Shown in pieces: positions 24,713 to 36,100 of a DNA stretch of 64,000 nucleotides. Both the position numbers and the translations under genes were made by a program. A model generated the notes under the pieces. It was not told where the DNA came from and ran no database searches. It saw only the letters and a list, made by a program, of their open reading frames with translations. Position 1 is the first letter of the stretch, and each line of letters starts with the position of its first letter. This DNA comes from Ciona savignyi (Eukaryota; Chordata; Ascidiacea; Phlebobranchia; Cionidae): assembly GCA_000149265.1 (NCBI GenBank), contig CH003142.1:56593-120592 (forward strand), read 5' to 3'.

Positions 24713-24889
24713 TCTTTCTCCAACTCCAGTGAATAAACTTTTTACTTATTCACGCCCTCTAGCGGATTAGAGTAGTACGGTTTTCCAAGCTCAGACTGTT
24801 GCCATTCGAATTTTCATATTATTCTAGTAATATGATTCTAGCAGCACAGAGGTGAATAAAGAACCCATACATAAATGAATAAAGTAAAA

Positions 24890-25990
24890 ATGTTCTTACC
24901 TTATTATGGGTCCCATTTAAAAAAATGGGACACATATTGTTATGGGTCCCATTTGAAAAAATGGGACACATATTGTTTTTGTCCGTTTTTTTTTCGTTTT
25001 TTTTCGTTTTTTTCTTCGTCGAACGCTTGACAGGCATGGCATGGCGCCCCGACATCTACCAGAAGGAATAATGGAATCGCAATGAAACTTGGTGATTTGT
25101 TAGACAACATGGTCTAGGATATGGCAGAAACCCAAAATTTTTGGGTGATAATTTTAGGAGAATTCCCCTGAGACGTTAAAAACCAAAACGGTATTTATTT
25201 CCAAAAATTAGCTTTTTTGGGCATAGCGCTTAAACAACTGCTCCAATTTTAATCAGATTTGGTAGAATGTAAGGGCATTAGTCACTGATTTAACAATTAG
25301 AAAAAAATAAAAAAATATCTAGGGAAATACCCTAAAAAATAAGATTTTGTTCTCAAATCATGATTGTGACAGGCATGGCATGTCGCCCCGACATCTACCA
25401 GAAAGGAATATTGGAATCGCAATGAAACTTGGTGATTTGTTAGACAAAATGGTCTAGATACGCAGGAGCAAAATTGTGGGTGATAAATCTAGGGGAACTC
25501 CCCGGAGACGTTAAAATCCAAAACGGTTATTTTTCTAAAAAATTAGCTTTTCGGAACATAGCGTTTAACCGGCTGCTCTAATTTTGATCAGATTTGGTGA
25601 AATGCTAGATCGTTAGCCACCCTGTGTCACTTAAAAGAAAGAAAACATTTACTTAGGGTAACTTCCTTAAAAACGAAGATATGTTCCTGACTCATGATTG
25701 TGACAAGCATGCCACATTGCACTGACATCTCCAACAAGGATTCGTCAAATCGGATTAAAACTTAAAAATTGATAGTTAACATGACCCACATATGTAAAAA
25801 CATAAACTTATTTACCAAGCCCATTGGGAATTCCCCGAGGCCATGAAAACTAAATCGAACTATTTTAGGAATTTAGCATAATTTCAATACAGCACTTAAG
25901 AAAAGCTTTAATTTAAAACATTTGTGATAAAATCTTTGTAAATCTATCGCGATTGTTCTTTTTTACCTACACATATAGAAGAAGTTTGGT
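24890..25990 (-). repeat. Inverted block of the ~330-bp repeat
   Basis: Three successive units in reverse orientation (GGCATGGCATGTCGCCCCGA, CAATGAAACTTGGTGATTTG and GGGGAATTCCCC-like sites near 25147, 25494 and 25828), starting from a T-rich junction around 24980-25020. Confidence 0.7.
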
Positions 25991-25993
25991 TTA

Positions 25994-27799
25994 ACTAGAG
26001 AGTGTCAACCACGTGTTTAACCACCACTATTTGTAAAACACATGTTGTATGCCATATATTCATGCTACAGGGTCCCTAACCACATTTTGTATTTTATACA
26101 CTGAGTATGTAGTTTGTTTCTGCAAGCATAAACGCATGGGTCCCATAGTTAACAGACCAAACTTAATTTACATTTTTAGTTAAATAAAGAATAAACGTTT
26201 TAAATTTACGAACATTTTACCACAAACGTTTTAAATTATAGCTTCTTTTCAAGCGCTGTAGTAAAATAAAGCTAAATTTCCAAAACGGCCCGATTTAGTT
26301 TTTCATGATTTCAGGGAATTCCCCTGGGTTTGGTAGATAAGTTTCTGTTTTTACATAAGTGAGTCATGTTAAGTAACAATTCTTAAAGTTTTAATCTGAT
26401 TTGTCGACTCTCTGGGTGGAGATGTCATTGCGATATGGTATGTCTGCCACAATCAAAATTCAGGAACATATCTTTGTTTTCATGTAAATTAACCTAATTA
26501 AATGTTTTCTTTTTTAATTGGCACAAAGTGTCTAATGTTTTAACATTTTACCGAATTTTATTAAAATTACAGCAGCCGTTCAAGTGCTATGCCCAAAAAA
26601 TCTAATTTTTTAGAAAAAAAATGTTTTGGTTTTTAACGTCTCAGGAGAATTTCCCTAGATTCATTACCCAAAATTTTGGTTTCTGCTTATCTAGATTATG
26701 TTCTGTTACAAATGTCAATTTTTTATTGCGATTTCATTACTGTTTTTGCTAGATTTCGGGGCAACATGGCATGCTTGTCACAATCATAATTAGAGAACAA
26801 AATCCGATTTTTAGGGTATTTCCCTAGGTAATTTTTTTATTTCTTTTAAGTGTTAAATCAGTGACTAATGCACTTACATTCCACCAAATCTGATTCTAAT
26901 TGTATCGGTCGTTCAAGCGCTATGCCCAAAAAAGGCTATTTTTTTAGAAAAAAATACCGTTTTGGTTTTAACGTCCCAGGGGAATTCCCCTAGATTTATC
27001 ACCCAAAATTTTGATTTCTGCATATCTAGACCATGTTGTCCAACAAATCACCGAGTTTCATTGCGATTTCATTAACCCTTCTGGTAGATGTCGGGGCGAC
27101 ATAGCATGCCTGTCACAATTATCATTTAACAGCAAAAGTTGAAATTTTAGGGTATTTCCCTAGGTAATTTTTTTGTTTCTTTTAAGTGGTAAATCAGTGA
27201 CTAATGCACTAACATTCCACCAAATTTGATTCAAATTGGAGCAGCCATTTAAGCGCTATGGCCTAAAAAGCTTTTTTTTAGAAAAATATGACCGTTTTGG
27301 TTTTTAACGTCCAAGAGAAATTCCCCTGAATTAATTACCCAAAATTTTGGTTTCTGCATATCTAGGCCATGTTGTCTAAAAAATCACCAAGTTTCATTGC
27401 GATTCCATTATTCCTTCTGGTAGATGTCGGGGCGCCATAGCATGCCTGTCACAATTATCATTTAACAGCAAAAGTTTAATTTCTAGGGTATTTCCCTAGG
27501 TAATTTTTTTATTTCTTCTAAGTGTTAAATCAGTGACTAGTGCACTAACATTCCACCAAATTTGATTCAAATTGGAGCAGCCGTTCAAGTGCTATGGCCT
27601 AAAAAGCTAATTTTTTAGAAAAAAATGGCCGTTTTGGTTTTTAACGTCCAAGGGGAATTCCCCTAAATTTATTACCCAAAATTTCGGTTTCTGCATATCT
27701 AGGCCATGCTGTCTAAAAAATCACCAAGTTTCATTGCGATTCCATTATTCCTTCTGGTAGATGTCGGGGCGCCATGCCATGCCTGTCAAGCGTTTGACG

Positions 27800-27830
<31 letters not shown>

Positions 27831-28049
27831 AGAAAAAAAAAAAAACGGACAAAAACAATATGTGTCCCATTTTTCCAAATGGGACCCATAATAACTATGG
27901 GACCTATGCGTTTATGCTTGCAAAAACAAACTACATACTCGGGGTATAAAATACAAATTGTGGTTAGGGACCCTGTAGCATGAATATATGGCATACAACA
28001 TGTGTTTTACAAATAGTGGGGGTTAAACACGTGGTTGACACTCTCTAGT
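25994..28049. mobile_element. Complete foldback element with ~160-bp terminal inverted repeats
   Basis: Starts ACTAGAGAGTGTCAACCACG and ends CGTGGTTGACACTCTCTAGT, an exact inverted match; the similarity extends about 160 bp inward (TTTGTAAAACACATGTTGTA, CATATATTCATGCTAC, GCATAAACGCATGGGTCCCA). The interior is 4-5 tandem forward ~330-bp units, ending in a poly-A-rich stretch (27797-27845). No transposase-like frame is visible, so it is non-autonomous. Confidence 0.8.
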
Positions 28050-28755
28050 TTTTGTCCGTTTTTTCTTTTTTTTTCGTCGAAACGCTTGAAAGGTATGGCA
28101 TGTCGCCCCGACATCTACCAAAAGGAATAATGGAATCGCAATGAAACTTGGTGATCTATTAGACAACATAGCCTAGATATGCAGAAACCAAAATCTTGGG
28201 TGATAAATCCAAGGAAATTCCCCTGGGACGTTAAAAACCAAAACGGTATTTAAAAAAAAGCTGTTTTGAGCATAGCGCTTGAACGGCTGCTCCAATTTTA
28301 ATCAGATTTTCTGGAATGTAGGTGTATTAGTCACTGATTTAACACTTGAAAGAAATAAAAAAATACCTCGGAAAATACCCTAAAAAATGGGATTATGTTC
28401 TGAAATCATGATTGCGACAAGCATGCCACGTCGCCCCGACATCTACTAAAATGAGTTATAAAATCGCAATGGAAATTTGACAGGGGAATTCCCCTGAGAC
28501 GTTAAAAACCAAAACGTTTTTTTTCAAATAAATTAGCTTTTGGGGGCATAGCGCTTAAACGGCTAATCTAATTTTGATCAGATTCGGTGAAATGTTAGAC
28601 CATTAGATACTCTGTGCCAATTTAAAAAAAGAAAACATTTACATAGGGTAATTCCCTTAAAAACGAAGATATGTTTCTGAATTATGATTGTGACAGGCAT
28701 GCCATATTGCACTGACATCTCCAACGAGGACTCGACAAATCAGATTAATTTTTTA
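28050..28755 (-). repeat. Further inverted units of the ~330-bp repeat
   Basis: Directly follows the right terminus of the preceding element; about two units in reverse orientation, ending near ATCTCCAACGAGGACTCGAC. Confidence 0.65.
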
Positions 28756-28759
28756 GGAT

Positions 28760-30570
28760 TTTTTTATATTTGTACGTCATAAGTCGTCGCGTCCGTTTTC
28801 ATCCGATATTGTACGATTGTCGTTTTCCTGTTTTGTTGTCATAATTGACTGGTGATATTTCTGTGTTGAATGGAAAGAACAAAAGTAATTATTTTCCTTT
28901 TTTGTCCACAATGACGTCATAATTACCCAATTTACCCGCTTGACTGCACACCATGGTTAGACCGACAAGACTCAAGCGATTACGTCACTTCCTGTCCTTC
29001 CAGTAAAGATATATTCAAATAATTATGACGAATAATTAGCAAAACGAGAATCGTCCGAACGAACTACGGTGAAACAAGAAACGACATTGTCGGATGAAAA
29101 CGGACGCAATGACGGATAGAATGAAACGTCAACTCCTGGTAAAACCCAATTCAGCCGTTTGTGAATTAATTTATTCACGGGGATTTCCCTCAGCAAACGG
29201 TTCGAATCCAGCGATTTGGAAATCTTACGAACAATACACGACATTGGCAATTGTTGTCGTGACAATATGATGTAACAGTTCTATCGCGATATTCTTGATG
29301 ACGTAGGCAACAAATACGTCATTACGTGACGTCATCAGAGGTCTCGTGATGTAATGGACCAATAAGATACCTCGAACCTTGGTCCGATAATAAACGACAT
29401 AAACCAGTGACCAGACTGCTTTAACGCCCACAATATCAGCAAGAAAATGAATAAATAAGAATCCTATATAAACCATGTCTAAATATACCAGATATGTTAA
29501 TAACACCATACTTTGCAAAGTATTTTATTTACAAGTGCACTTACAAATGGTTAAATTGTTATCAGATGCCTGGTGTCTCGGTAGCTGAGTCTGCTAACGA
29601 CTGCAAGTTGTTACAAAACAATTGGAAATAAAATCGCGCCACTCAATTCACAGGCTAAGCTATGAAGATTATAACAAAAATAATATTTGAACCGAAAATC
29701 ACGTTTGAACACAGAAAGTTAGGATAAAATGTAAACAAATGCAAAATAAACGATTAAAACAACACAGCATGCAAAAAGCACTGATTTGAAAAGTTCATGT
29801 TATAAAATGGACAACAAGTACTGCGAAACGCAGTTCAGCAAACGTTAACTTCAGTGCGTATGTATATGTATTTGTATTTTCCGGGAAAATTTTGTGAAAG
29901 CCAACAAAGTTTGAATGTAGTCAGCGCAGATGGATGACGTGTTTTCTATTTTAGTTTTAGATGCGCGGTAAATAAAAAGTCACCATGATCGTTAATAATA
30001 AAACTGGCAGGAAAAGGTAACAAACATGCAAATCGCAGTTTAAAGCACATTGTTATATGATGGATAAATATTCCAGTGGTGGATGTTGCTTAATCCTTGT
30101 TGGTAGAAGGTAGCGGGTTCACAATTGTAATGCACACAGCATGTGCACAAAAATCCTATTATAGGGTGGGTAGTTCAAAAGGCCGACGCGCGTATCGGTT
30201 CGCACAACCATCCTAATTGCGGTTCTGGTCGGATAGGATCTCGAATAATTAGGATGCCAACTACCTTTGTAGCCCGGCTCTCCAGTGCTTAAGGACATGG
30301 AGTCAGTCTGGTAAAATGAAAAAATACTTTGCTTTAGTTTGGTTCATAAAATCAAAGTACAAGTTGAATATGTTGAAACATGCGCGGCCGAGCGGATAGC
30401 ACAACGGACGAATATTTCGCACCTCGGAGACCTTAATACTTGGTATTATAAGAGACATGTAACCTGACGAAGGTGAGGTAATTAAACTTAGTAAATCACG
30501 GCGTTATATAGAAAATCGACTATAATAGAATACACCAGGTTACAATTAAAATACAAATACGTTAACACAA
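28760..30570. other. Gene-poor region with TGACGTCA-like sites
   Basis: No supported exon. Several ACGTCA-type palindromic sites cluster at 28910-29345. A minus frame at 29225-29518 has hydrophobic runs but no recognisable family. tRNA-like fragments are suggested at 29575-29620 and 30384-30435 but are not convincing genes. Confidence 0.35.
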
Positions 30571-30607
30571 ACCGTTATGTTGTAGTTCATCGGTAACCAG
30601 ACTCTAC

Positions 30608-30802
30608 CGACATATACATCAACACTGGCCATCGTAGCACTGAGGTAACTATAGACCGCGTCATACATCTGCTTGTCCACAATGTCCACTAACGTTGCAT
30701 TGAAGTTCCGACACGACATGTCGGCTTCAGCTCGATTTTGGCGCACTACTTTGCTTGGCTCTGGCATCCAAATATACTTCCTGTTTTGTACAATGCCCGG
30801 AC
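30608..30802 (-). CDS. C-type-lectin-like domain exon (partial gene)
   Basis: Minus-strand exon, acceptor TTATTTCAAAG ending at 30803, donor GTAGAG at 30607-30606, entered in phase 1. The frame reads GPGIVQNRKYIWMPEPSK and later NRAEADMSCRNFNATLVDIV, DKQMYDAVYSYL and VDVYVG, the typical first half of a C-type-lectin domain (W..A...C...A.L..I.....). The second half (WxxG, CxxxxxxxW) was not found downstream. Its phase fits the G left over if the gene at 31528-31918 were spliced at TACTCAG|GTTGC. The gap between the two, and the SINE, leave the link unproven. Confidence 0.55.
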
Positions 30803-30867
30803 CTTTGAAATAAGTTATTTTTATTCTATGAACTAAAAGATTGACAATATTTATTCTACAAATTTGG

Positions 30868-31126
30868 AACGTCAATGGGAAAGCCAAGGGGGTTAACACA
30901 CGGGCAATCGTCAGATCACCTCGTGCCCGCCGTCGGGTTACCGGAGCTATTGCAGTGTGTTGTGTATGATTCCCACGTTTATTTAATTTAGTAGAACCCA
31001 TTAATCCGCTGGGTTTAGGCAGTCTGTTAGGTGTCTTGCCCAAGGACACAACCGACTAGCTAGCGACCAGTTTCTTATATGCAACATTTAGGTTAAAAGG
31101 CGACGCACTTAACGGGCAACGCTAAA
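30868..31126 (-). mobile_element. Family-A SINE abutting the assembly gap
   Basis: Reverse copy from GGGAAAGCCAAGGGGGTTAA to GGCGACGCACTTAACGGGC; cut by the run of Ns. Confidence 0.8.
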
Positions 31127-31226
31127 NNNNNNNNNNNNNNNNNNNNNNNNNNNNNNNNNNNNNNNNNNNNNNNNNNNNNNNNNNNNNNNNNNNNNNNNNN
31201 NNNNNNNNNNNNNNNNNNNNNNNNNN
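31127..31226. other. Assembly gap (100 N)
   Basis: Exactly 100 Ns, a conventional gap placeholder. True length unknown. Confidence 0.99.
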
Positions 31227-31435
31227 GGGAAGGAGGGAAACTGCTCACTAAATACTTCAAAACTAATATTTAACCCTTCTCTAAACACTAATCTCAACCC
31301 CTGAACTAACCCTAACTCCAACCCCATGTTTAAAACTAACTTTAATGGCCTAATACTTATTTTAGTGTGCAGTTTACCTCCTTCCCTTCTTCCCTCCTTC
31401 CCGCTTTCCCTCCTTTCAGTTTTCCTCCAATAAAC
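31227..31435. mobile_element. Inverted-repeat MITE (family E), cut by the gap
   Basis: GGGAAGGAGGGAAACTGCTC at the gap edge, CTAACCCTAACTCCAACCCC in the core and CTTCCCGCTTTCCCTCCTTT at the right, as at 19800-20015. Confidence 0.7.
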
Positions 31436-31527
31436 CAACTCCGTTTAATCAACTCACTGGTACTATGCAACATTGGTAATATCCATCATCATATTCTCAA
31501 AAAACTTAATCGAATCCTAAAGAAAAA

Positions 31528-31918
31528 TTAATTCGAGCAACCTGAGTAAAACGTCCAATCTACAAAGAGATTCTCTTGCCAGTCATCTTCTACAGATCCC
31601 TCCATTTGAAGTATAAAGCCATATATAAAGATTTCGGTCACACTCGCCTGGTATGTGTCGAGCACAGATAGATTTTTGTTCCGAACTGTTATGTCAACTA
31701 AAATCGGTACAGAATACAAGCATATCATGTAAGGGACAACTGTCTTTTTCTTTGGAGATTTCTGTCCGAGAGACAGATCAAAATTTCCCTTATGAGAAGT
31801 TAGCAATTCTGAAATATTTAAAGTTTAAAAAATCATAAATACAATACGTTTGTTTAAAAAGCTTACCGCATTCAGCTATTTTTAAACCACAGATAACGAC
31901 CAACAGAATGAATTTCAT
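31528..31918 (-). CDS. Small secreted protein with H-type-lectin-like module (2 exons)
   Basis: Exons 31918-31867 (ATG at 31918-31916, donor GTAAGC) and 31808-31528 (acceptor TATTTCAG, TAA), phase 1, 110 aa. Residues 1-17 are a secretion signal (MKFILLVVICGLKIAEC). The rest has the pattern VPILVDITVR, GFILQ, WQENLFVDWTFYSG, which fits the H-type lectin fold (V.V.....GF.l......v.W...G). It aligns along its length with the N-terminal part of the fibrinogen-domain protein at 43.2-44.8 kb (KRKAFVKYNLCLSSVPIFV versus KKKTVVPYMICLYSVPILV), including the signal peptide. The stop comes three codons after the point where that paralogue splices onward, so this may be a short form or a first part of a longer gene. 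Confidence 0.7.
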
Positions 31919-32164
31919 AATTGTTTGTTCAAATTATACAAATATTAAACCTAACCTACAATGCAATGTTTTAAAATATGGATTAATACACACTTTGCCT
32001 TAACGAAAGATTTAAAATACCTTTTGCCACCCTTATCACCATCTCTTAGCAAGTAGCTACCATCATCATAATGCATCCAATATAGACATCATACGCGCAA
32101 GTACGCGGATATTAATGGGAAAGCTAAAGACGAACTCTCAATCACCTTACTGTTCGCGTTAAGT

Positions 32165-32345
32165 TACCAACCCCTGATGGGCACGTCACAAAAGAACGTT
32201 TAAATATAGAAATCTTTAAATGAATCGGTTTATCCAACTGTTTGTTTACACGACCATTCTGTATCGGGGAGATTTTATTATTATTTTGTCCCACAAAGAT
32301 CGTTTTCCAATAGAATCGGTTTATCAATCGGTCGCGTTGACCATT
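32165..32345 (-). mobile_element. Diverged family-C tRNA-like repeats
   Basis: Reversed GTTACCAACCCCTGATGGGCACGTC-like and CGGTCGCGTTGACCATTCGG motifs; two overlapping degraded copies are likely. Confidence 0.4.
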
Positions 32346-32649
32346 CGGCAACATAAACAATGGATTTTCGGGGAAGTATGACGTCACCAAACGTATACAG
32401 TGATCTCTCTCCAGTCCGACTGATGACCATAGAGGTACGAATAACCAACCGCACAATATAGTTGGGTCATGCAACGTATGGTGAAACCCCACCAACTCTT
32501 TTTTGTTCGCAATAAAAATTATTATCGATTTGTGTTGTGTTTCGGCCCCATTTACACCCGCAATAATATTGTATTTTAATTGGTTATGCATATTTTGTTT
32601 TGGGGAAAATCGGGGTAAAATGGGTAATTTAAAATCTAATTATTTTTTG

Positions 32650-32829
32650 TCCGGCTGGTTGGTCTAACGGTTAAGTGCGTCGCCTTCCAATCGAAAGGTT
32701 GCAGGTGCGAAACTGGTCGCTAGCTCGTCGGTTGTGTCCTTGGGCAAGGCACTTCACGGACCATAGAGATACTAATATATATATACATGTATATTAGTAT
32801 CTCTATGTCACGGACATTGTCTGAACCCT
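32650..32829 (+). mobile_element. 3'-truncated family-A SINE carrying a 46-bp palindromic insert
   Basis: Head intact (GGCTGGTTGGTCTAACGGTT); the copy continues through GGCAAGGCACT, is broken by the insert at 32762-32807, resumes with CACGGACATTGTCTGAACC and then stops. Confidence 0.8.
32762..32807. mobile_element. 46-bp palindromic micro-element with 8-bp target duplication
   Basis: Starts CATAGAGATACTAATATA and ends with its exact 18-bp inverse, leaving a 10-bp centre. It is flanked on both sides by TCACGGAC (32754-32761 and 32808-32815), which in uninterrupted SINE copies occurs once. An 8-bp duplication is typical of hAT-type transposition. Confidence 0.8.
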
Positions 32830-33164
32830 CTGTAACCTTATTTTATACGCCGTAGTAGTAAATATAACTTATTAACAATACTACACTATTTATTTATTAA
32901 TGAAACCAATTATTAAAAGCAAAAAAAACAGTAACTACGAAACCCGCAAAAATTCTGGCTGATTAGACACAGTAATTGACAAATATACAGTGTGTACGTG
33001 TGTGCAATGTTAATAGCACCAGCTATCTATATATCTTCTACTGCATTAAATGTGTTAATGATTCATTGTGTTAAGCTTGGTATAAAAATACAAGATACGG
33101 GCGCATTTAATACTATATAGATGGAATACTTACGATATATTAGTTACAATATATATAACTAGTA

Positions 33165-36100
33165 TTAAACATGAGATAAAATATTCAGTAGTTTTTCGAC
33201 TGAAACTTGCTGGTCGTTCGACTTTGAATGTGATGTCACAGCACGTTCTATTGCGTCACTGATTGATGTTTGAAGCAATCCAAGTGAATAGATGAGGTTG
33301 TAGTTGGCGACCATTCTCTCCACTTCTTTCCTTGGTAGGTTGTCTGCGGGGATCAAAATATTCATGCAAATTTTTATGGGGTTTTATCCACTGTAATCGC
33401 GTTTTTTAATTCACTGTAATATTGTTTTTAAAGCTGAAAATATGGAAACAACTGACCGATTAGCTTGGTGGTTTAGTGCGTCGCTTTTTGCCTGAAGGGT
33501 TATAAGTTTAAAACTGGTCGCTAGCTAGTCGGTTGTGTCCTTGGGGGTTTTATGTTGGGTTTTAATAAATTTTTGTTTGCATACTATTTATCTAGTTGTA
33601 TCTTGTTTTCTTTCAAATGACGTGTTTTAACGACTGTTCGTGATGCCGTCTTTTCCCGTTCCTGCGCCGTGATTTAATTAGTTTACCAGTTTTTTAATAA
33701 CGAAAAAATTAAACTATGGTGACAAGATAACGCAATTAGTGCAACAGAACATTTAGCCTAATGCGAATTTGACATTAGTGAAATTTCATTTTAGGGGCAT
33801 TTATTTTAACACTTTTATCCACGCTATTTCCAATATCAAAATTGTTTTTAAAATGACATGTTTTAACGACTGTTTGTTTTGTCGTCTTTTCTTGTCCCTG
33901 TGTCGTGATTTTATTTAATACTGAAGAAAATAATTCAACCGTAAGGTTGCAGGTGCGAAACTGGCCGCTAGCTTTTGGTTGTGTCCTTGGGCAAGGCACT
34001 TTACGGACATTGCCTGAACCTAGCGGATTAATGGGTTCTACCAAATTAAAGGAACGTGTAATTCATATACAACACACTGCAATAGCTCCGGTAACCCGAC
34101 GGTGGACGCGAGGTGATCTGACAATTACCCGTGTGTTAACCCCCTTGGTTTTCCATTCACAGGGATAAACATGAATATTCTACCAACCGACACAACAACC
34201 AGGGGAATACCCACCTTGTTTATACGGATGGTAGTTCCTAAGAGCGTGCGCGAGGCAGTTGAAGTTCCTCTTCCACGCTTCCATCCTCCTTCCATCCTCC
34301 CCCGCATCATCTGGGATCCGAGGGATCGGTTCTCTCTCATCCCATCCTGGATGGAAGATTTATGTTTACCGAGCCAAGTTTCGAACCCATGATGGGCTAT
34401 GCACTTGGACCGTTTTTTTATATAAAAGTCGGTATATGTATAGTGTCGGTCGCGTTAACCATTCGGCCACACGACCGTACTGTATATTTATGTTTATCCC
34501 CGTGAATGGGAAAACCAAGAGTGTTATCACACGGGCAATCGTCAGATTACCTCGCGCCTATCGTGGGTTAGTGGAGCTATTGCAGTGTGTTGTTTATGAT
34601 AGACATGTTCCTTTAATTTGGTAGAACCCCATTATTCCGGCTGGGGTTCAGGCAAATGTTTGGTTAAGTGCCTTGGCCCAAGGACATAACCGATGCGCAG
34701 CTAGCGACTAATTTTGACTAACTGGACTGTGGATACACAACACACTACAATAGCTCCGGTAATTCGTTGGTGGGCACGAGGTGATCTGATTATTTTCCAA
34801 TTTATAACTTTTTTACTTTCAATTCATAGAGGTTTCCTAAAAGTATGTATGTCATGTAGGTAACACAGAATATACCTGCAGTTTGGGTTCTATTCTTGCC
34901 CGAAGAGTTTAGTTCAGAATTTCTCTGTGATTTTTTACTGGATTTTTCTGCAACAAATCGTTATTTATTTAATTTATGGCTTGAAATATTGTTAAATGGC
35001 ACAAAATTTTGTTTTTAAATTTATAAAATTTTTGTGTTTGGAAAATAACACTCAATTTTATCCTTACATTTTGACATTTATAAAAGATCTTTTCATAAAA
35101 ATAGGATATGATATTTATGCTTATCCCCGTGAATGGGAAAAATCAAGGAGGTTAACACATGGGTTGTGCATTCACAGTCCAGTTAACCAGGGTATATATA
35201 ATGGTATCTAAATCGTACAGTGTAAAATTAAGACGTTCCTTCTAATTTTGGTAGAATTTAATAAAAATGCTATGGGTCAGGCAATGTTGGCTTAAAGCAT
35301 TGCATAACAATACAACAGCCTTTAAAGCAACTGGTTTTAACACAAAAACCAACCAAAGTCGACAATCAAACCACATTAGCTAACCCAACAACATTTTTGC
35401 TCCCATGTCTACTCGCAACAAAACATACGTTGGGAAATGTCGGTTTTCACGCTGGTTGAATCATTCCGAGAATGTTGGAAGGATTGCGTGGGAGGACCTC
35501 TAGTGGTGTCGAAGGAATGTTCCGGATACAACTGACGCTCAGCGTGCATGAGTGGCTCAATGAACTCACGCCAACTATAAACAAATTGTGTTGAAGTTTC
35601 AATGCAAATTTATAATAATCCGACGGGTTTGTCTGGTGGTTTAGTGCGATGCCTTTCAGCCAAAGGGTTGCAGGTGCGAAACTGGTCGCTAGCTAGTCGG
35701 TTGTGTCCTTGGGCAAGGCACATAACGGACATTGTATAAACCCAGTGGATTAATGGGTTCGACCAAATTGAAGGAACGTGTCTATCATACACAACACACT
35801 GCAATAGCTCCGGTAACCCGACAGTGGACGCGAGGTGATCTGAAGATTGCCCATGTGTTAACCCCCTTGGTTTCCCATTCACGGCGATAAACATGAATAT
35901 CCTCCTATCTACAAATAGACCCAATTGAAGGTGACCTACTTTACTACTCCTTGAGCAATTTCAGCGTTTTGTAGCATTTTGGTGACCACAGAGCTAGTTA
36001 GAGGGATTTGCATACGGACACAGACATCTTGTATAACTTCCGCTTTTAACTCCCCATTTCCCAACCTTAATAAGAAATGAGTATTTTCAGGTTGGATTCA

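Noticed and set aside
24980..25035. A poly-T Pol III terminator or LINE tail
   Set aside because: The T-rich run is a shared part of the foldback unit and its reverse (27797-27845), not a specific terminator.
29225..29518. 97-codon minus ORF with hydrophobic segments
   Set aside because: No family resemblance, no convincing acceptor or donor, and its 3' half runs through repeated ACGTCA motifs.
32142..32591. 149-codon minus ORF
   Set aside because: Part of it is a translated family-C tRNA-like repeat and no domain or splice context is seen.
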